Assembly (NCBI GenBank): GCA_020622085.1
Contig: JAHRYM010000001.1
Location: 805,117 to 869,116, forward strand
Reading direction: 5' to 3'
From: Paracoccaceae bacterium
GTDB lineage: Bacteria; Pseudomonadota; Alphaproteobacteria; Rhodobacterales; Rhodobacteraceae
Length of the DNA stretch: 64,000 nucleotides
Position numbers and translations under genes: made by a program. Below the pieces are notes generated by a model, which saw nothing but the letters and a program-made list of their open reading frames with translations, was not told the origin of the DNA and did not search any database. Position 1 is the stretch's first letter. Each line of letters begins with the position of its first letter. Positions 50,102 to 59,033 of the stretch are shown piece by piece.

Positions 50102-50135
50102 TTATATTCACGATCATTATGAAGTTTGAAGCAGT

Positions 50136-51041
50136 ATGCACATCGAGCTCCGCCACCTGCGCACGATCCGGGCCATCCACGAGGCAGGGGGCCTGTCGCG
50201 CGCCGCCGAAATGCTGAACATGACGCAAAGCGCGCTCAGCCATCAGGTCAAGGGGCTGGAAGACCAGGCGGGGGTCGAGCTTTTCGTGCGCCGGTCCAAG
50301 CCCTTGCGGCTGTCGGCGGCCGGCATGCGGATGCTGCGCACCGCCGACCGCGTCCTGCCCGAGATCGACGCCCTTGCCGAGGAGTTTCACGCGATCACCG
50401 GCGGGAGAGCCGGGCGGCTGCACATCGCCATCGAGTGCCACGCCTGTTTCGACTGGCTTTTCCCGGTGCTTGAACAGTTTCGCCGCGCCTGGGGCGATGT
50501 CGATGTGGACATCCGCCCGGGCTTTGCCTTTGACGCGCTGCCGGCCCTGATGCGCGAAGAGGTCGATCTGGTGATTTCGTCAAACCCCGAGAACCTGGCC
50601 GGGATCGTGTTCAACCCGCTGTTCGACTATGCGCCGGTCTTCGTCGCATCATCGCACAACCCGCTGGCCGGGAAACCCTTTGTCCTGGCGGAGGATTTCC
50701 GCGACCAGACGCTGCTGACCTATCCGGTCGACCGGTCGCGGCTGGATATCTTCGAATTGCTGCTGCACCCGGCCGGGGTCGTGCCGCGCGCGGTGCGGCA
50801 GGTGGAACTGACGGCGGTGATCCTGATGCTGGTCGCGTCGAACCGCGGCGTGTCGGTGCTGCCCGACTGGGTGCTGCGCGAGGTGAAATACCAGCCTGAT
50901 TACGTCACGCGCCCGGTGACCGAAAGGGGCCTGACCAAGCGCATGTTTGCCGCCACCCGGTCCGAAGACGCGACGAGGCCCTATGTGGCGCATTTCCTGC
51001 GGCTGGCAAGGACAGAGCCGGTGAAGCTGCAGCGGAGCTGA
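50136..51041 (+). CDS. metR: LysR family transcriptional regulator (MetR-like by context)
   Basis: MHIELRHLRTIRAIHEAGGLSRAAEMLNMTQSALSHQVKGLEDQAGVELFVRRSKPLRLS; divergent from metF. Confidence 0.85.
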   Translation: MHIELRHLRTIRAIHEAGGLSRAAEMLNMTQSALSHQVKGLEDQAGVELFVRRSKPLRLSAAGMRMLRTADRVLPEIDALAEEFHAITGGRAGRLHIAIECHACFDWLFPVLEQFRRAWGDVDVDIRPGFAFDALPALMREEVDLVISSNPENLAGIVFNPLFDYAPVFVASSHNPLAGKPFVLAEDFRDQTLLTYPVDRSRLDIFELLLHPAGVVPRAVRQVELTAVILMLVASNRGVSVLPDWVLREVKYQPDYVTRPVTERGLTKRMFAATRSEDATRPYVAHFLRLARTEPVKLQRS

Positions 51042-51153
51042 CCGCAAGAGGCCGCAAAAGGCCGCCGGAAAGGCGTATCGCCGCCCGCAGCCCCTTTCCA
51101 AGCGGCGCCGGCTCGCCTATACCCCCGCCCTGATCAAAGCCCGGAGTCGGACC

Positions 51154-51945
51154 ATGCAAGGCAGCGCCAACCTGAACCTGATGATCAAGGCCGCGCGCAA
51201 GGCGGGGCGCAGCCTGGTCAAGGACTTCCGCGAAGTCGAGAACCTTCAGGTCAGCGCCAAGGGGCCGGGCGACTTCGTATCCAAGGCCGACCGCGAGGCC
51301 GAGCGCATCATCCGCGACGAATTGATGACCGCGCGCCCGACCTATGGCTGGGTGGGCGAGGAGACCGGTTCCGCCGATGGCGCCGACCCGACCCGGCGCT
51401 GGATCGTCGATCCGCTGGACGGAACCACGAACTTCCTGCACGGCCTGCCGCATTGGGCGGTGTCGATCGCCTTGGAACACAAGGGCGAAATCGTCGCGGG
51501 CGTGATCTTCGACGCGGCCAAGGACGAACTTTACTGGGCCGAAAAGGGCATGGGCGCCTGGATGAACGAGACCCGCCTGCGGGTGTCGGGGCGGCGTTCG
51601 ATGATCGAGGCGATCTTCGGCACCGGCATTCCCTTCGGGGGCCGTTCGACCCTTCCGGCAAGCTTGCAGGATCTGGCACGGCTGATGCCGGTCTGCGCGG
51701 GCGTGCGGCGCTGGGGCGCGGCCTCGCTGGACCTGGCCTATGTCGCTTCGGGGCGGCTTGACGGCTATTGGGAACGCGGGCTGCAGCCTTGGGACATGGC
51801 GGCCGGGATCGTTCTGGTGCGCGAGGCGGGCGGTTTCGTCGGCCCCGTGCGCGAGGGGCGCGACATGCTTGAATCCGGGTCGATCATCGCCGGGAATGGT
51901 GAACTTTACCAACCGCTCTGCAAGATCCTGCGCGAAGCGGCCTGA
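51154..51945 (+). CDS. suhB: inositol monophosphatase family protein
   Basis: WVGEETGSADGADPTRRWIVDPLDGTTNFLHGLPHWAVSIAL; LQPWDMAAGIVLVREAGG. Confidence 0.93.
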   Translation: MQGSANLNLMIKAARKAGRSLVKDFREVENLQVSAKGPGDFVSKADREAERIIRDELMTARPTYGWVGEETGSADGADPTRRWIVDPLDGTTNFLHGLPHWAVSIALEHKGEIVAGVIFDAAKDELYWAEKGMGAWMNETRLRVSGRRSMIEAIFGTGIPFGGRSTLPASLQDLARLMPVCAGVRRWGAASLDLAYVASGRLDGYWERGLQPWDMAAGIVLVREAGGFVGPVREGRDMLESGSIIAGNGELYQPLCKILREAA

Positions 51946-51961
51946 GCCAGGGGATTCACCG

Positions 51962-52717
51962 TCACTTGCGGCGGTGCACGATCGGGATGGTCGTCGGGCG
52001 ATAGACGCTTCCGGGATGCGGCGGGTGGCCTGCGGTCCTTTGCCAGAACCGCGCCCCGCCGCGCCTGATCCAGATGTGCAGGGTCAGGACGGTCCCCGCC
52101 GCAAAACCGCCTGCATGCGCCCAATAGGCGACGCCGCCCGCGCCCATGTCACCAAGGCTGCCGAAGACCTGGAGCGCGAACCAGATGCCCAGCATCAGCC
52201 AGGCAGGGACGGGGATGACGCGGAAGATCACCACAAGGATGATCAGCACATCGACCCGCGCGCGCGGAAACAGCAGCAGATAGCCCCCCATCACCCCGGC
52301 AATCGCGCCCGATGCGCCGACCATCGGCACGAGGGAGTAAGGGTCGGGCAGGATCTGCGCCGCCGCCGCCGCCAGACCGCAGGCAAGGTAGAAGACCAGA
52401 AAGCCGAAATGGCCCATCTGGTCTTCGAGGTTGTCGCCGAAGATCCACAAAAACAGCATGTTGCCGAAGATATGGCCGAACCCCGCATGCAGAAACTGCG
52501 AGGTGATCAGCGTCTGCAGGTTCAATCCGTGCATGATCTCTGCCGGGACCAGCGCAAGCCCGTCCCAGAACCGCATCAGGTTGCGGTCGCTGTCCATGAA
52601 CTGAAGCTGCCAGAGGAAGACGAGGATATTGGCCGCGACCAGCGCATAGGTCACGACCGGCGTTCGCGTCGAAGGATTGTGGTCGCGGATCGGGAACATG
52701 GGAAAAGCATCGCTCAA
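51962..52717 (-). CDS. rhomboid family intramembrane serine protease
   Basis: HAGFGHIFGNMLFLWIFG; GASGAIAGVMGGYLLLFPRARVDVL; AHAGGFAAG. Confidence 0.92.
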   Translation of the reverse strand: MSDAFPMFPIRDHNPSTRTPVVTYALVAANILVFLWQLQFMDSDRNLMRFWDGLALVPAEIMHGLNLQTLITSQFLHAGFGHIFGNMLFLWIFGDNLEDQMGHFGFLVFYLACGLAAAAAQILPDPYSLVPMVGASGAIAGVMGGYLLLFPRARVDVLIILVVIFRVIPVPAWLMLGIWFALQVFGSLGDMGAGGVAYWAHAGGFAAGTVLTLHIWIRRGGARFWQRTAGHPPHPGSVYRPTTIPIVHRRK

Positions 52718-52749
52718 ACGCGCCCGCAGTCAAGCGGGCGCGTCGAAGC

Positions 52750-52760
52750 GGGGGGGGGGG
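52750..52760. repeat. G11 homopolymer tract upstream of rhomboid gene
   Basis: Direct count in sequence. Confidence 0.9.
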
Positions 52761-52781
52761 CGTGGCCCCGTGGGGTGGCCC

Positions 52782-55700
52782 TTATTGCAGGCCCGCGTCC
52801 GCCAGAAGCTGCGCGTTGCCGCCCGAGGCGGTGGTGTCGACGCAGACGTGACGTTCCATCAGCACTTGCGACACCTCGGGCGTGCTGGTGACCAGCGGCA
52901 GGATCGGGCCCTTGCGGCGCGACAGGGCCTGACCATAGGCACGGCCTGTCTCGGCATCGCCCCACCAGACCACGCCGCCGATCCCGGCCAGCGTTTCCAG
53001 TTGCGCAGGGGCCAGGCTTTCAGCCACCGCCACCGCCGCGCCGCCCAGGGCGCGGATCGCGCTGGCCTGCGCCTCGGCATTGGCTGCGCCCGGTCCAAGG
53101 CAAAGGAAGGGCGGGCGTGCCATGACCGAAAGGCGGTTTGATTCCCCGGTCGGCCCCGGCAGGTCGGTGGTCCGCAGCGGACCTTCGCTCCGCCGCGTGG
53201 CCTCGATGCCGCGCGCAAGCCGCGCCGCATCCGTCGAACCTGCGGGACTGCCTGCCTCGGCAGCGGCGGCTGCCGGCTTGGTGAACCGCTCAAGATAAAG
53301 CGGCCCGCCTGCCTTCGGACCGGTTCCCGAAAGACCCTCGCCGCCGAAGGGCTGGCTGCCGACGACCGCGCCGATCTGGTTGCGGTTGACGTAGATGTTG
53401 CCGGCGTGCAGCGCCTCGGTCACTTCCTGAACACGGTTGTCGATCCGGGTGTGCAGGCCGAAGGTCAGGCCATAGCCGGTGGCGTTGATCTCGCCAACGA
53501 CCTTATGCAGCTCTTCCGACTTGAAGGTGGCGACATGCAGCACCGGGCCGAAGATTTCCCGCTTCATCTCGGCAATGCCGTTCAGGCGGATCACCGTCGG
53601 ACCGACGAAATGCCCCCCCTTGGGCGCGGGCAGGGCGTGCATCACCCGGCCTTCCGCGCGCGCCTTCTCGACATGGGCGCGGATGCCGCCTTCGGCCTCG
53701 GCGTCGATGACCGGGCCGATGTCGGTCGTCAGATCCCAGGGTGCGCCCAGGGTCAGTTCCTCCATCGCGCCCTTCAGCATGTCCAGAACATGCGGCGCGA
53801 TATCGTCCTGAAGATACAGGCAGCGCAGCGCCGAACAGCGCTGGCCCGCCGACTGGAAGCTTGAGACGATGACATCGCGCACCGCCTGTTCCGGCAGCGC
53901 GGTGGAATCGACGATCATGGCGTTCAGGCCGCCAGTTTCGGCGATCAGGGCCGCGCCGGGGGCAAGGTGATCGGCCATGGCGCTGCGGATCAGAAGCGCG
54001 GTTTCCGTCGATCCGGTGAAGCACACGCCCGAAACCCGCGGGTCCGAGGTGACGCGCGCGCCGACCGTCGCCCCGTCGCCGGGCAGAAGCTGCAGCGCGC
54101 TGACCGGCACCCCTGCCTTGTGCAGCAGATCGACGGCGAAGGCCGCGATCAGCGGCGTCTGTTCCGCCGGTTTCGCCAGAACGGCGTTCCCTGCCGCCAG
54201 CGCCGCCGCGATCTGGCCGGTGAAGATCGCCAGCGGAAAGTTCCACGGGCTGATGCAGGCAAAGACCCCCGCCGCGGGCCGGGTCAGGCCGGCCGACTGC
54301 GCGGCGTAGTAACGCAGGAAATCCACCGCCTCGCGCAGCTCGCTGGCCGCATCGGACTGCGTTTTCCCGGCCTCGCGCGCCAGAAGCGCAAAGATCGGGC
54401 CGAAGGCTTCTTCATAAAGATCGGCCGCGCGGTTGAGGATCGCGGCGCGTTCCGCCACCGGCTGATCCCATTGCCGCGCACCTGCCAGCGCCGCTTCGAC
54501 GTTTTCGGGGCTGGCGTCCGACACCTCGCCCACAAGGCTCTGGTCCGCGGGGTTCAGGACCGGACGCGGGGCCTGGCCTTCGCCGCCCCCGACGACCCTC
54601 GGTCCGGCGCGGAAGATCGTGGCGGCGAAGGGCGCCCGCGCGGCCTCGATGGCCGCAAGGGTGCCGCTGTCGGTCAGGTCGAACCCTCTGGAGTTCCGAC
54701 GGCCTGGCGCGAACAGGGCCTCGGGCGCCCGGACCGAACGGTTGGTGACCTGCGGCAGCATCTTCTCGACCACCTCGAAGGGATCGGCGGCCACGGTTTC
54801 GGGCGAAACCTCAAGGTTGACGATCTGGTGCACGAAGGACGAATTCGCGCCGTTTTCCAGCAGGCGCCGCACCAGATAGGCCAGAAGATCGCGGTGCGCG
54901 CCGACCGGGGCATAGATCCGGCAGCGGGTCTTTTCGGCCTGATGGACGATGTCATGCAGCCGTTCGCCCATGCCATGCAGGCGCTGGAATTCGTAATCCG
55001 CGACCGGCACGCCCATCTCGTGCGTCATCTCGAGGATCGCGGCGACGGTATGGGCATTGTGGGTGGCGAATTGCGGATAGATCCGGTCGGTGCGCGCCAG
55101 CATGCGGCGGGCGTTGCAGATATAGCTGACATCGGTCGCTTCCTTGCGGGTCAGGACCGGGAAGTCCTCAAGGCCCAGCACTTGCGCGCGCTTGATCTCG
55201 GCGTCCCAATAGGCGCCCTTCACCAGCCGGATCATGATCTTGCGATCGAGCCGCGTCGCCAGATCGTAAAGCCAGTCGATCGCCGCATCGGCGCGGCGGC
55301 CGTAAGCCTGCACGACGATCCCGAACCCGTCCCAGCCCGACAGTTGCTTGTCCGACAGCACCGCCTCGATCACCTTCAGCGACAGCGCCAGCCGGTCGGC
55401 TTCCTCGGCGTCGATGTTCAGGCCCATGCCGGCGGCTTTCGCGCGGCGCGCCAGATCGCGGACAACCGGCACCAGTTCGGCCATCACGCGGGCTTCCTGC
55501 GCGACCTCGTAGCGAGGATGCAGGGCGGACAGCTTGATCGAGATGCCGGGGTTCGACCGCAGATCGGGGCTCTTGCAGGCGCGGGCGATGGCGGCGATGG
55601 CAGCGGCGTAGCTGTCGGCATAGCGGCGGGCATCGGCGCCGGTGCGCGCGGCCTCGCCCAGCATGTCGTAGGAATAGGTGTAGCCCTGATCCTCCATCCC

Positions 55701-56252
55701 GCGGGCGCGGTCCATCGCGCCGGTGATGGTCTCGCCCAGCACGAACTGACGGCCCATTTCCTTCATGGCGCGCGACACGGCGGTGCGGATCACCGGCTCG
55801 CCCAGACGGCGGACCGCAGCGCGCAGATGGCCGACAAGGCCCGGTTCACGTTCCTCAAGCACCTTGCCGGTCAGCATCAACGCCCAGGTCGAGGCGTTGA
55901 CAAGCGGAGAGGTCGACTGCCCCTTGTGCCGGCCCCAGTCAGAGGCGGCGATCTTGTCCTCGATCAGCGCATCCATGGTTTCGGCGTCCGGCACGCGCAA
56001 AAGCGCCTCGGCCAGGCACATGAGCGCGATGCCTTCGTCGGTGGACAGGCCATATTCGGCCAGGAAGACTTCCATCAACCCCGGGCGCTGGTCGGCACGG
56101 ATGGCACGGACCAGTTCGGCGCCCCGCGTGGCGAAGCGGTCGCGCTGGCTGTCGGGCAATGCTGCCTCGGCGATCAGCCGTTCCAGAAGCGGGCCTTCCG
56201 GGGTCAGACTCTCGGTCGAGATCCGGGTCCAGAGACTGCTTGCATCGCTCAT
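52782..56252 (-). CDS. putA: bifunctional proline dehydrogenase / L-glutamate gamma-semialdehyde dehydrogenase
   Basis: PRODH domain (GISIKLSALHPRYEVAQ; MIRLVKGAYWDAEIKRAQ) plus ALDH domain (ETGGLNAMIVDSTALPEQAVRDVIVSSFQSAGQRCSALR). Confidence 0.97.
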   Translation of the reverse strand: MSDASSLWTRISTESLTPEGPLLERLIAEAALPDSQRDRFATRGAELVRAIRADQRPGLMEVFLAEYGLSTDEGIALMCLAEALLRVPDAETMDALIEDKIAASDWGRHKGQSTSPLVNASTWALMLTGKVLEEREPGLVGHLRAAVRRLGEPVIRTAVSRAMKEMGRQFVLGETITGAMDRARGMEDQGYTYSYDMLGEAARTGADARRYADSYAAAIAAIARACKSPDLRSNPGISIKLSALHPRYEVAQEARVMAELVPVVRDLARRAKAAGMGLNIDAEEADRLALSLKVIEAVLSDKQLSGWDGFGIVVQAYGRRADAAIDWLYDLATRLDRKIMIRLVKGAYWDAEIKRAQVLGLEDFPVLTRKEATDVSYICNARRMLARTDRIYPQFATHNAHTVAAILEMTHEMGVPVADYEFQRLHGMGERLHDIVHQAEKTRCRIYAPVGAHRDLLAYLVRRLLENGANSSFVHQIVNLEVSPETVAADPFEVVEKMLPQVTNRSVRAPEALFAPGRRNSRGFDLTDSGTLAAIEAARAPFAATIFRAGPRVVGGGEGQAPRPVLNPADQSLVGEVSDASPENVEAALAGARQWDQPVAERAAILNRAADLYEEAFGPIFALLAREAGKTQSDAASELREAVDFLRYYAAQSAGLTRPAAGVFACISPWNFPLAIFTGQIAAALAAGNAVLAKPAEQTPLIAAFAVDLLHKAGVPVSALQLLPGDGATVGARVTSDPRVSGVCFTGSTETALLIRSAMADHLAPGAALIAETGGLNAMIVDSTALPEQAVRDVIVSSFQSAGQRCSALRCLYLQDDIAPHVLDMLKGAMEELTLGAPWDLTTDIGPVIDAEAEGGIRAHVEKARAEGRVMHALPAPKGGHFVGPTVIRLNGIAEMKREIFGPVLHVATFKSEELHKVVGEINATGYGLTFGLHTRIDNRVQEVTEALHAGNIYVNRNQIGAVVGSQPFGGEGLSGTGPKAGGPLYLERFTKPAAAAAEAGSPAGSTDAARLARGIEATRRSEGPLRTTDLPGPTGESNRLSVMARPPFLCLGPGAANAEAQASAIRALGGAAVAVAESLAPAQLETLAGIGGVVWWGDAETGRAYGQALSRRKGPILPLVTSTPEVSQVLMERHVCVDTTASGGNAQLLADAGLQ

Positions 56253-56280
56253 CGAAAACCTCCTGTTGGTCTGGACCATG

Positions 56281-56298
56281 ATACCCTGTATACCCTAG
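56281..56298. promoter_or_regulatory. candidate regulator half-sites (tandem ATACCCTRK) between putA and the Lrp-type gene
   Basis: ATACCCTGT ATACCCTAG direct repeat in divergent promoter region. Confidence 0.4.
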
Positions 56299-56333
56299 GC
56301 AGTTTGCCGTATTTTCGTTGGATTGCAGGCGAT

Positions 56334-56831
56334 ATGACCAATTTCAGCGCAAAAGACAGCCCGGATGGCCTGCCGGAGCTTGACCGTTTCGATACGGCGA
56401 TCCTGCAGGAGCTGTCCGCCGATGGCCGCCTGCCCGTGACCGAGCTTGCGCGGCGCGTGGGCCTGACCAAGACGCCGACCCAGATGCGGGTCAAACGGCT
56501 GGAGGAAACCGGCGTGATCCAGGGCTACCGGGCGATCCTGTCGCCGATCCGCATGGGGCTTGCGCATGTGGCCTTTGTCGAGGTGCGGCTGTCCGACACC
56601 CGGGAAATCGCGCTTCAGGCCTTCAACCGCGCGGTGCGTGGCGTGCCGGAGATCGAGGAATGTCACATGATGGCGTCCAGCTTCGACTACCTTCTGAAGG
56701 TGCGGACCCGCGACATCACCAGCTACCGCCGGGTGCTTGGCGAACGGATCTCGGCCCTGCCGCATGTCGCCTCGACCTCGACCTATGTGGCGATGGAGGC
56801 GGTGAAGGAAGGTGGCCTTGGTTCGCCTTGA
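56334..56831 (+). CDS. Lrp/AsnC family transcriptional regulator (PutR-like by context)
   Basis: ELDRFDTAILQELSADGRLPVTELARRVGLTKTPTQMRVKRLEETGVIQGY; divergent from putA. Confidence 0.92.
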   Translation: MTNFSAKDSPDGLPELDRFDTAILQELSADGRLPVTELARRVGLTKTPTQMRVKRLEETGVIQGYRAILSPIRMGLAHVAFVEVRLSDTREIALQAFNRAVRGVPEIEECHMMASSFDYLLKVRTRDITSYRRVLGERISALPHVASTSTYVAMEAVKEGGLGSP

Positions 56832-56903
56832 CCACGCCGCCCAGGCACATGCGCGCGGAAAAGCGTCTTGAGGCGTGCCTGCCGGGCACATAAGAAGGGC
56901 AGG

Positions 56904-56989
56904 GGCCGCTTGCCGGAACAGGTAGACGGAAGGCACTTAAACTGCCTCGGGCTTTGCCCGTGTGGGTTCGATTCCCACAGCGGCCACCA
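56904..56989 (+). tRNA. tRNA-Leu (anticodon TAA), CCA encoded
   Basis: Acceptor GGCCGCT/AGCGGCC, anticodon loop CTTAAAC, variable arm CTCGGGCTTTGCCCG, T-arm GTGGGTTCGATTCCCAC, ACCA 3' end. Confidence 0.95.
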
Positions 56990-57272
56990 TCCGGCATGAA
57001 ACTGTCCGGTTTTATCAACAAGGTTGTCCCGCAGTCCGAACCTGCGGAAAACACCACCGAACCCGCCCGGCAATAGCACCATGGGTGACGCTCGATGATC
57101 CGGAGCCTGGTCCAGCGCGCAGGCGAGAAAAAGGAAGCGCTGCGGGTGGAAGGCAAGGGCGCCGGTTTCAGGTCAGGCGACGATCCCCGCGTCACTTGTC
57201 GCGGCCAGCACGCTTGCAGTTCCCGGCCCCTGGTCTACTCTTGGTTCACCATGCCGAAAACAGGAGGATGTC

Positions 57273-58589
57273 ATGCCGGATGGAAGCACCACAGCACCGC
57301 GCCGCAGCGTCGTCGTATCCGAATTCACCAACAGCGTCCTTGACCCTGCCGCCCCGATGCTGGGGCCGGTGGAAAACGGCGGCACGATCATCGCCAATAC
57401 CGCGCCGGGCTGCTGGGGCCCGATGATCACCCCGCGCCTGCGCGGCGGGCATGAGGTGACGACGCCGGTCTTCATCACCGGGGCCGAGGTGGGCGACGGC
57501 ATCGCCATCCGCATCCGCGACATCACCGTGACCTCGACCGCCACCGCCTCGGGCCACGACAGCTCTCCGGCCGGTTTCTGTCTGGGCGACCCCTATGTCG
57601 CCGCGCGCTGCCCGGTCTGCGATACCCTCTGGCCCGAGACCCATGTGGAGGGCATCGGCCAGGACGCGGTGAAATGCGACAAATGCGGCAATGCGGTGAA
57701 GCCGTTCGAGATCGTCCACGGCTATACCGTGACCTTCGACGATACCCGCAGCGTCGGCCTGACCCTGCCCAGGGCCGCCGCCGAGACCATCGCGCATGAC
57801 GCCAACCACTATGCCGCTTTGCCCGACGGCAGCCGCCAGCACTCGATCCTGACCTATGCGCCCTCGGACATGCCCGGCACGCTGGTGCGGATGCGGCCCT
57901 TCCTGGGGCAATTGGGCACCTGCCCCTCGATCGCCATGCCCGACAGCCACAATGCGGGGGATTTCGGGGCTTTTCTGGTCGGCGCGCCGCATCCCTATGC
58001 GATCACCGCCGAGCAGCTGGCGCAGCACAAGACCGACGGACACATGGACATCGACGCCGTGCGCCCCGGCGCGATCCTGATCTGCCCGGTCAAGGTGCGT
58101 GGTGCGGGGGTCTACATGGGCGACATGCACGCCGGTCAGGGCGATGGCGAGATCGCCGGTCACACGATGGACGTGGCGGGCAGCGTGACGCTGCAGGTCG
58201 AGGTGGTGAAGAACTACCCGCTGGACGGTCCGGTGCTGTTCCCGCTGGAGGAGGACCTGCCGCCGATGGCCCGGCCCTTCACCGCCGCCGAACGCGCCAA
58301 GGGCGCGCGACTGGCCGAGAAATGGGGCGTGGGCGCGCTTGAACCCATGGCTCCGGTCAGCGTCATCGGCACGGCGGCGAACCTGAACGACGCAATCCTG
58401 AACGGGCTGGAGCGGGCGGCGAAACTGCTGGGCATGACCGTGCCCGAGGTGCGCAACCGTGCCACCGTCAATGGCGCCATCGAGATCGGCCGCGCGCCGG
58501 GGGTGATCCAGGTGACATTCCTTGCGCCCCTTGCGCGGCTGGATGCCGTGGGCCTTGGCAGCTATGCGCGCGAGCAATACGGGCTTTGA
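57273..58589 (+). CDS. acetamidase/formamidase family protein with internal zinc-ribbon-like insertion
   Basis: NGGTIIANTAPGCWGPMITPRLRGGHEVTTPVFITGAEVGDGIAIRIRDI; YMGDMHAGQGDGEIAGHTMD; CPVC-X18-CDKC insertion. Confidence 0.85.
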   Translation: MPDGSTTAPRRSVVVSEFTNSVLDPAAPMLGPVENGGTIIANTAPGCWGPMITPRLRGGHEVTTPVFITGAEVGDGIAIRIRDITVTSTATASGHDSSPAGFCLGDPYVAARCPVCDTLWPETHVEGIGQDAVKCDKCGNAVKPFEIVHGYTVTFDDTRSVGLTLPRAAAETIAHDANHYAALPDGSRQHSILTYAPSDMPGTLVRMRPFLGQLGTCPSIAMPDSHNAGDFGAFLVGAPHPYAITAEQLAQHKTDGHMDIDAVRPGAILICPVKVRGAGVYMGDMHAGQGDGEIAGHTMDVAGSVTLQVEVVKNYPLDGPVLFPLEEDLPPMARPFTAAERAKGARLAEKWGVGALEPMAPVSVIGTAANLNDAILNGLERAAKLLGMTVPEVRNRATVNGAIEIGRAPGVIQVTFLAPLARLDAVGLGSYAREQYGL

Positions 58590-58981
58590 TCCGGGTCTGG
58601 CTTGGTGACCAGGTATTTTCCTGGGGCCTCTCTACCAAAGGGCCATTGGCTGCGGCGTTCCAGAATGGGCAGGTTGACCGGTGACGCAGTGAGAAACGCC
58701 CGTTCGGCAAGTGCAGACATGGGGCAGGCGGGGGCCTCCCCTCGGCGCGGCGGATATTGGCGCTGACTCCTGTCGGGCCAGCCTGCCCCGCGCGCCATGT
58801 GTTCCTCTCGGGGGTCGGCCTGGTTGTGCGGGGTCGGCTTCGGCAGGCTCAGCGCAACCACGAGCTCCGATACGAAAGCCGCCGCTGCAACCGCAGGCAA
58901 GGCCTTGCGCCTGACCACGCAGCCAACAAGCGCGCCAACGACCATCTGCAGCAGGATGCTGATGCCTTGGGCAAGGATCAT
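58562..58981 (-). CDS. small hypothetical protein, possible remnant (N-terminal TM-like segment, atypical C-terminus)
   Basis: MILAQGISILLQMVVGALVGCVVRRKALPAVAAAAFVSELVVALSLPKP looks protein-like; remainder does not. Confidence 0.3.
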   Translation of the reverse strand: MILAQGISILLQMVVGALVGCVVRRKALPAVAAAAFVSELVVALSLPKPTPHNQADPREEHMARGAGWPDRSQRQYPPRRGEAPACPMSALAERAFLTASPVNLPILERRSQWPFGREAPGKYLVTKPDPDQSPYCSRA

Positions 58982-59033
58982 CTTCACTGCCTCGCGCCCG
59001 GAGGCTTGAGGCCAGGCCATTCGATTGCATGGC

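Noticed and set aside
51042-51153. suhB-type RNA motif upstream of the inositol monophosphatase gene
   Set aside because: No CCUCCUCCC-type loop signatures or convincing two-hairpin structure seen in the gap.
53967-56333. Upstream part of the 954-aa plus-strand ORF opposite putA
   Set aside because: Open frame is a by-product of high-GC codon bias on the opposite strand; Arg/Gly/His-rich translation with no family features. Only the last 166 codons (56334-56831) are the real Lrp-type gene.
58590-59033. Additional plus-strand ORFs in the gap between the amidase and HAD genes
   Set aside because: Short, overlapping, low-complexity translations without recognisable domain; only a weak minus-strand membrane-like ORF was kept at low confidence.
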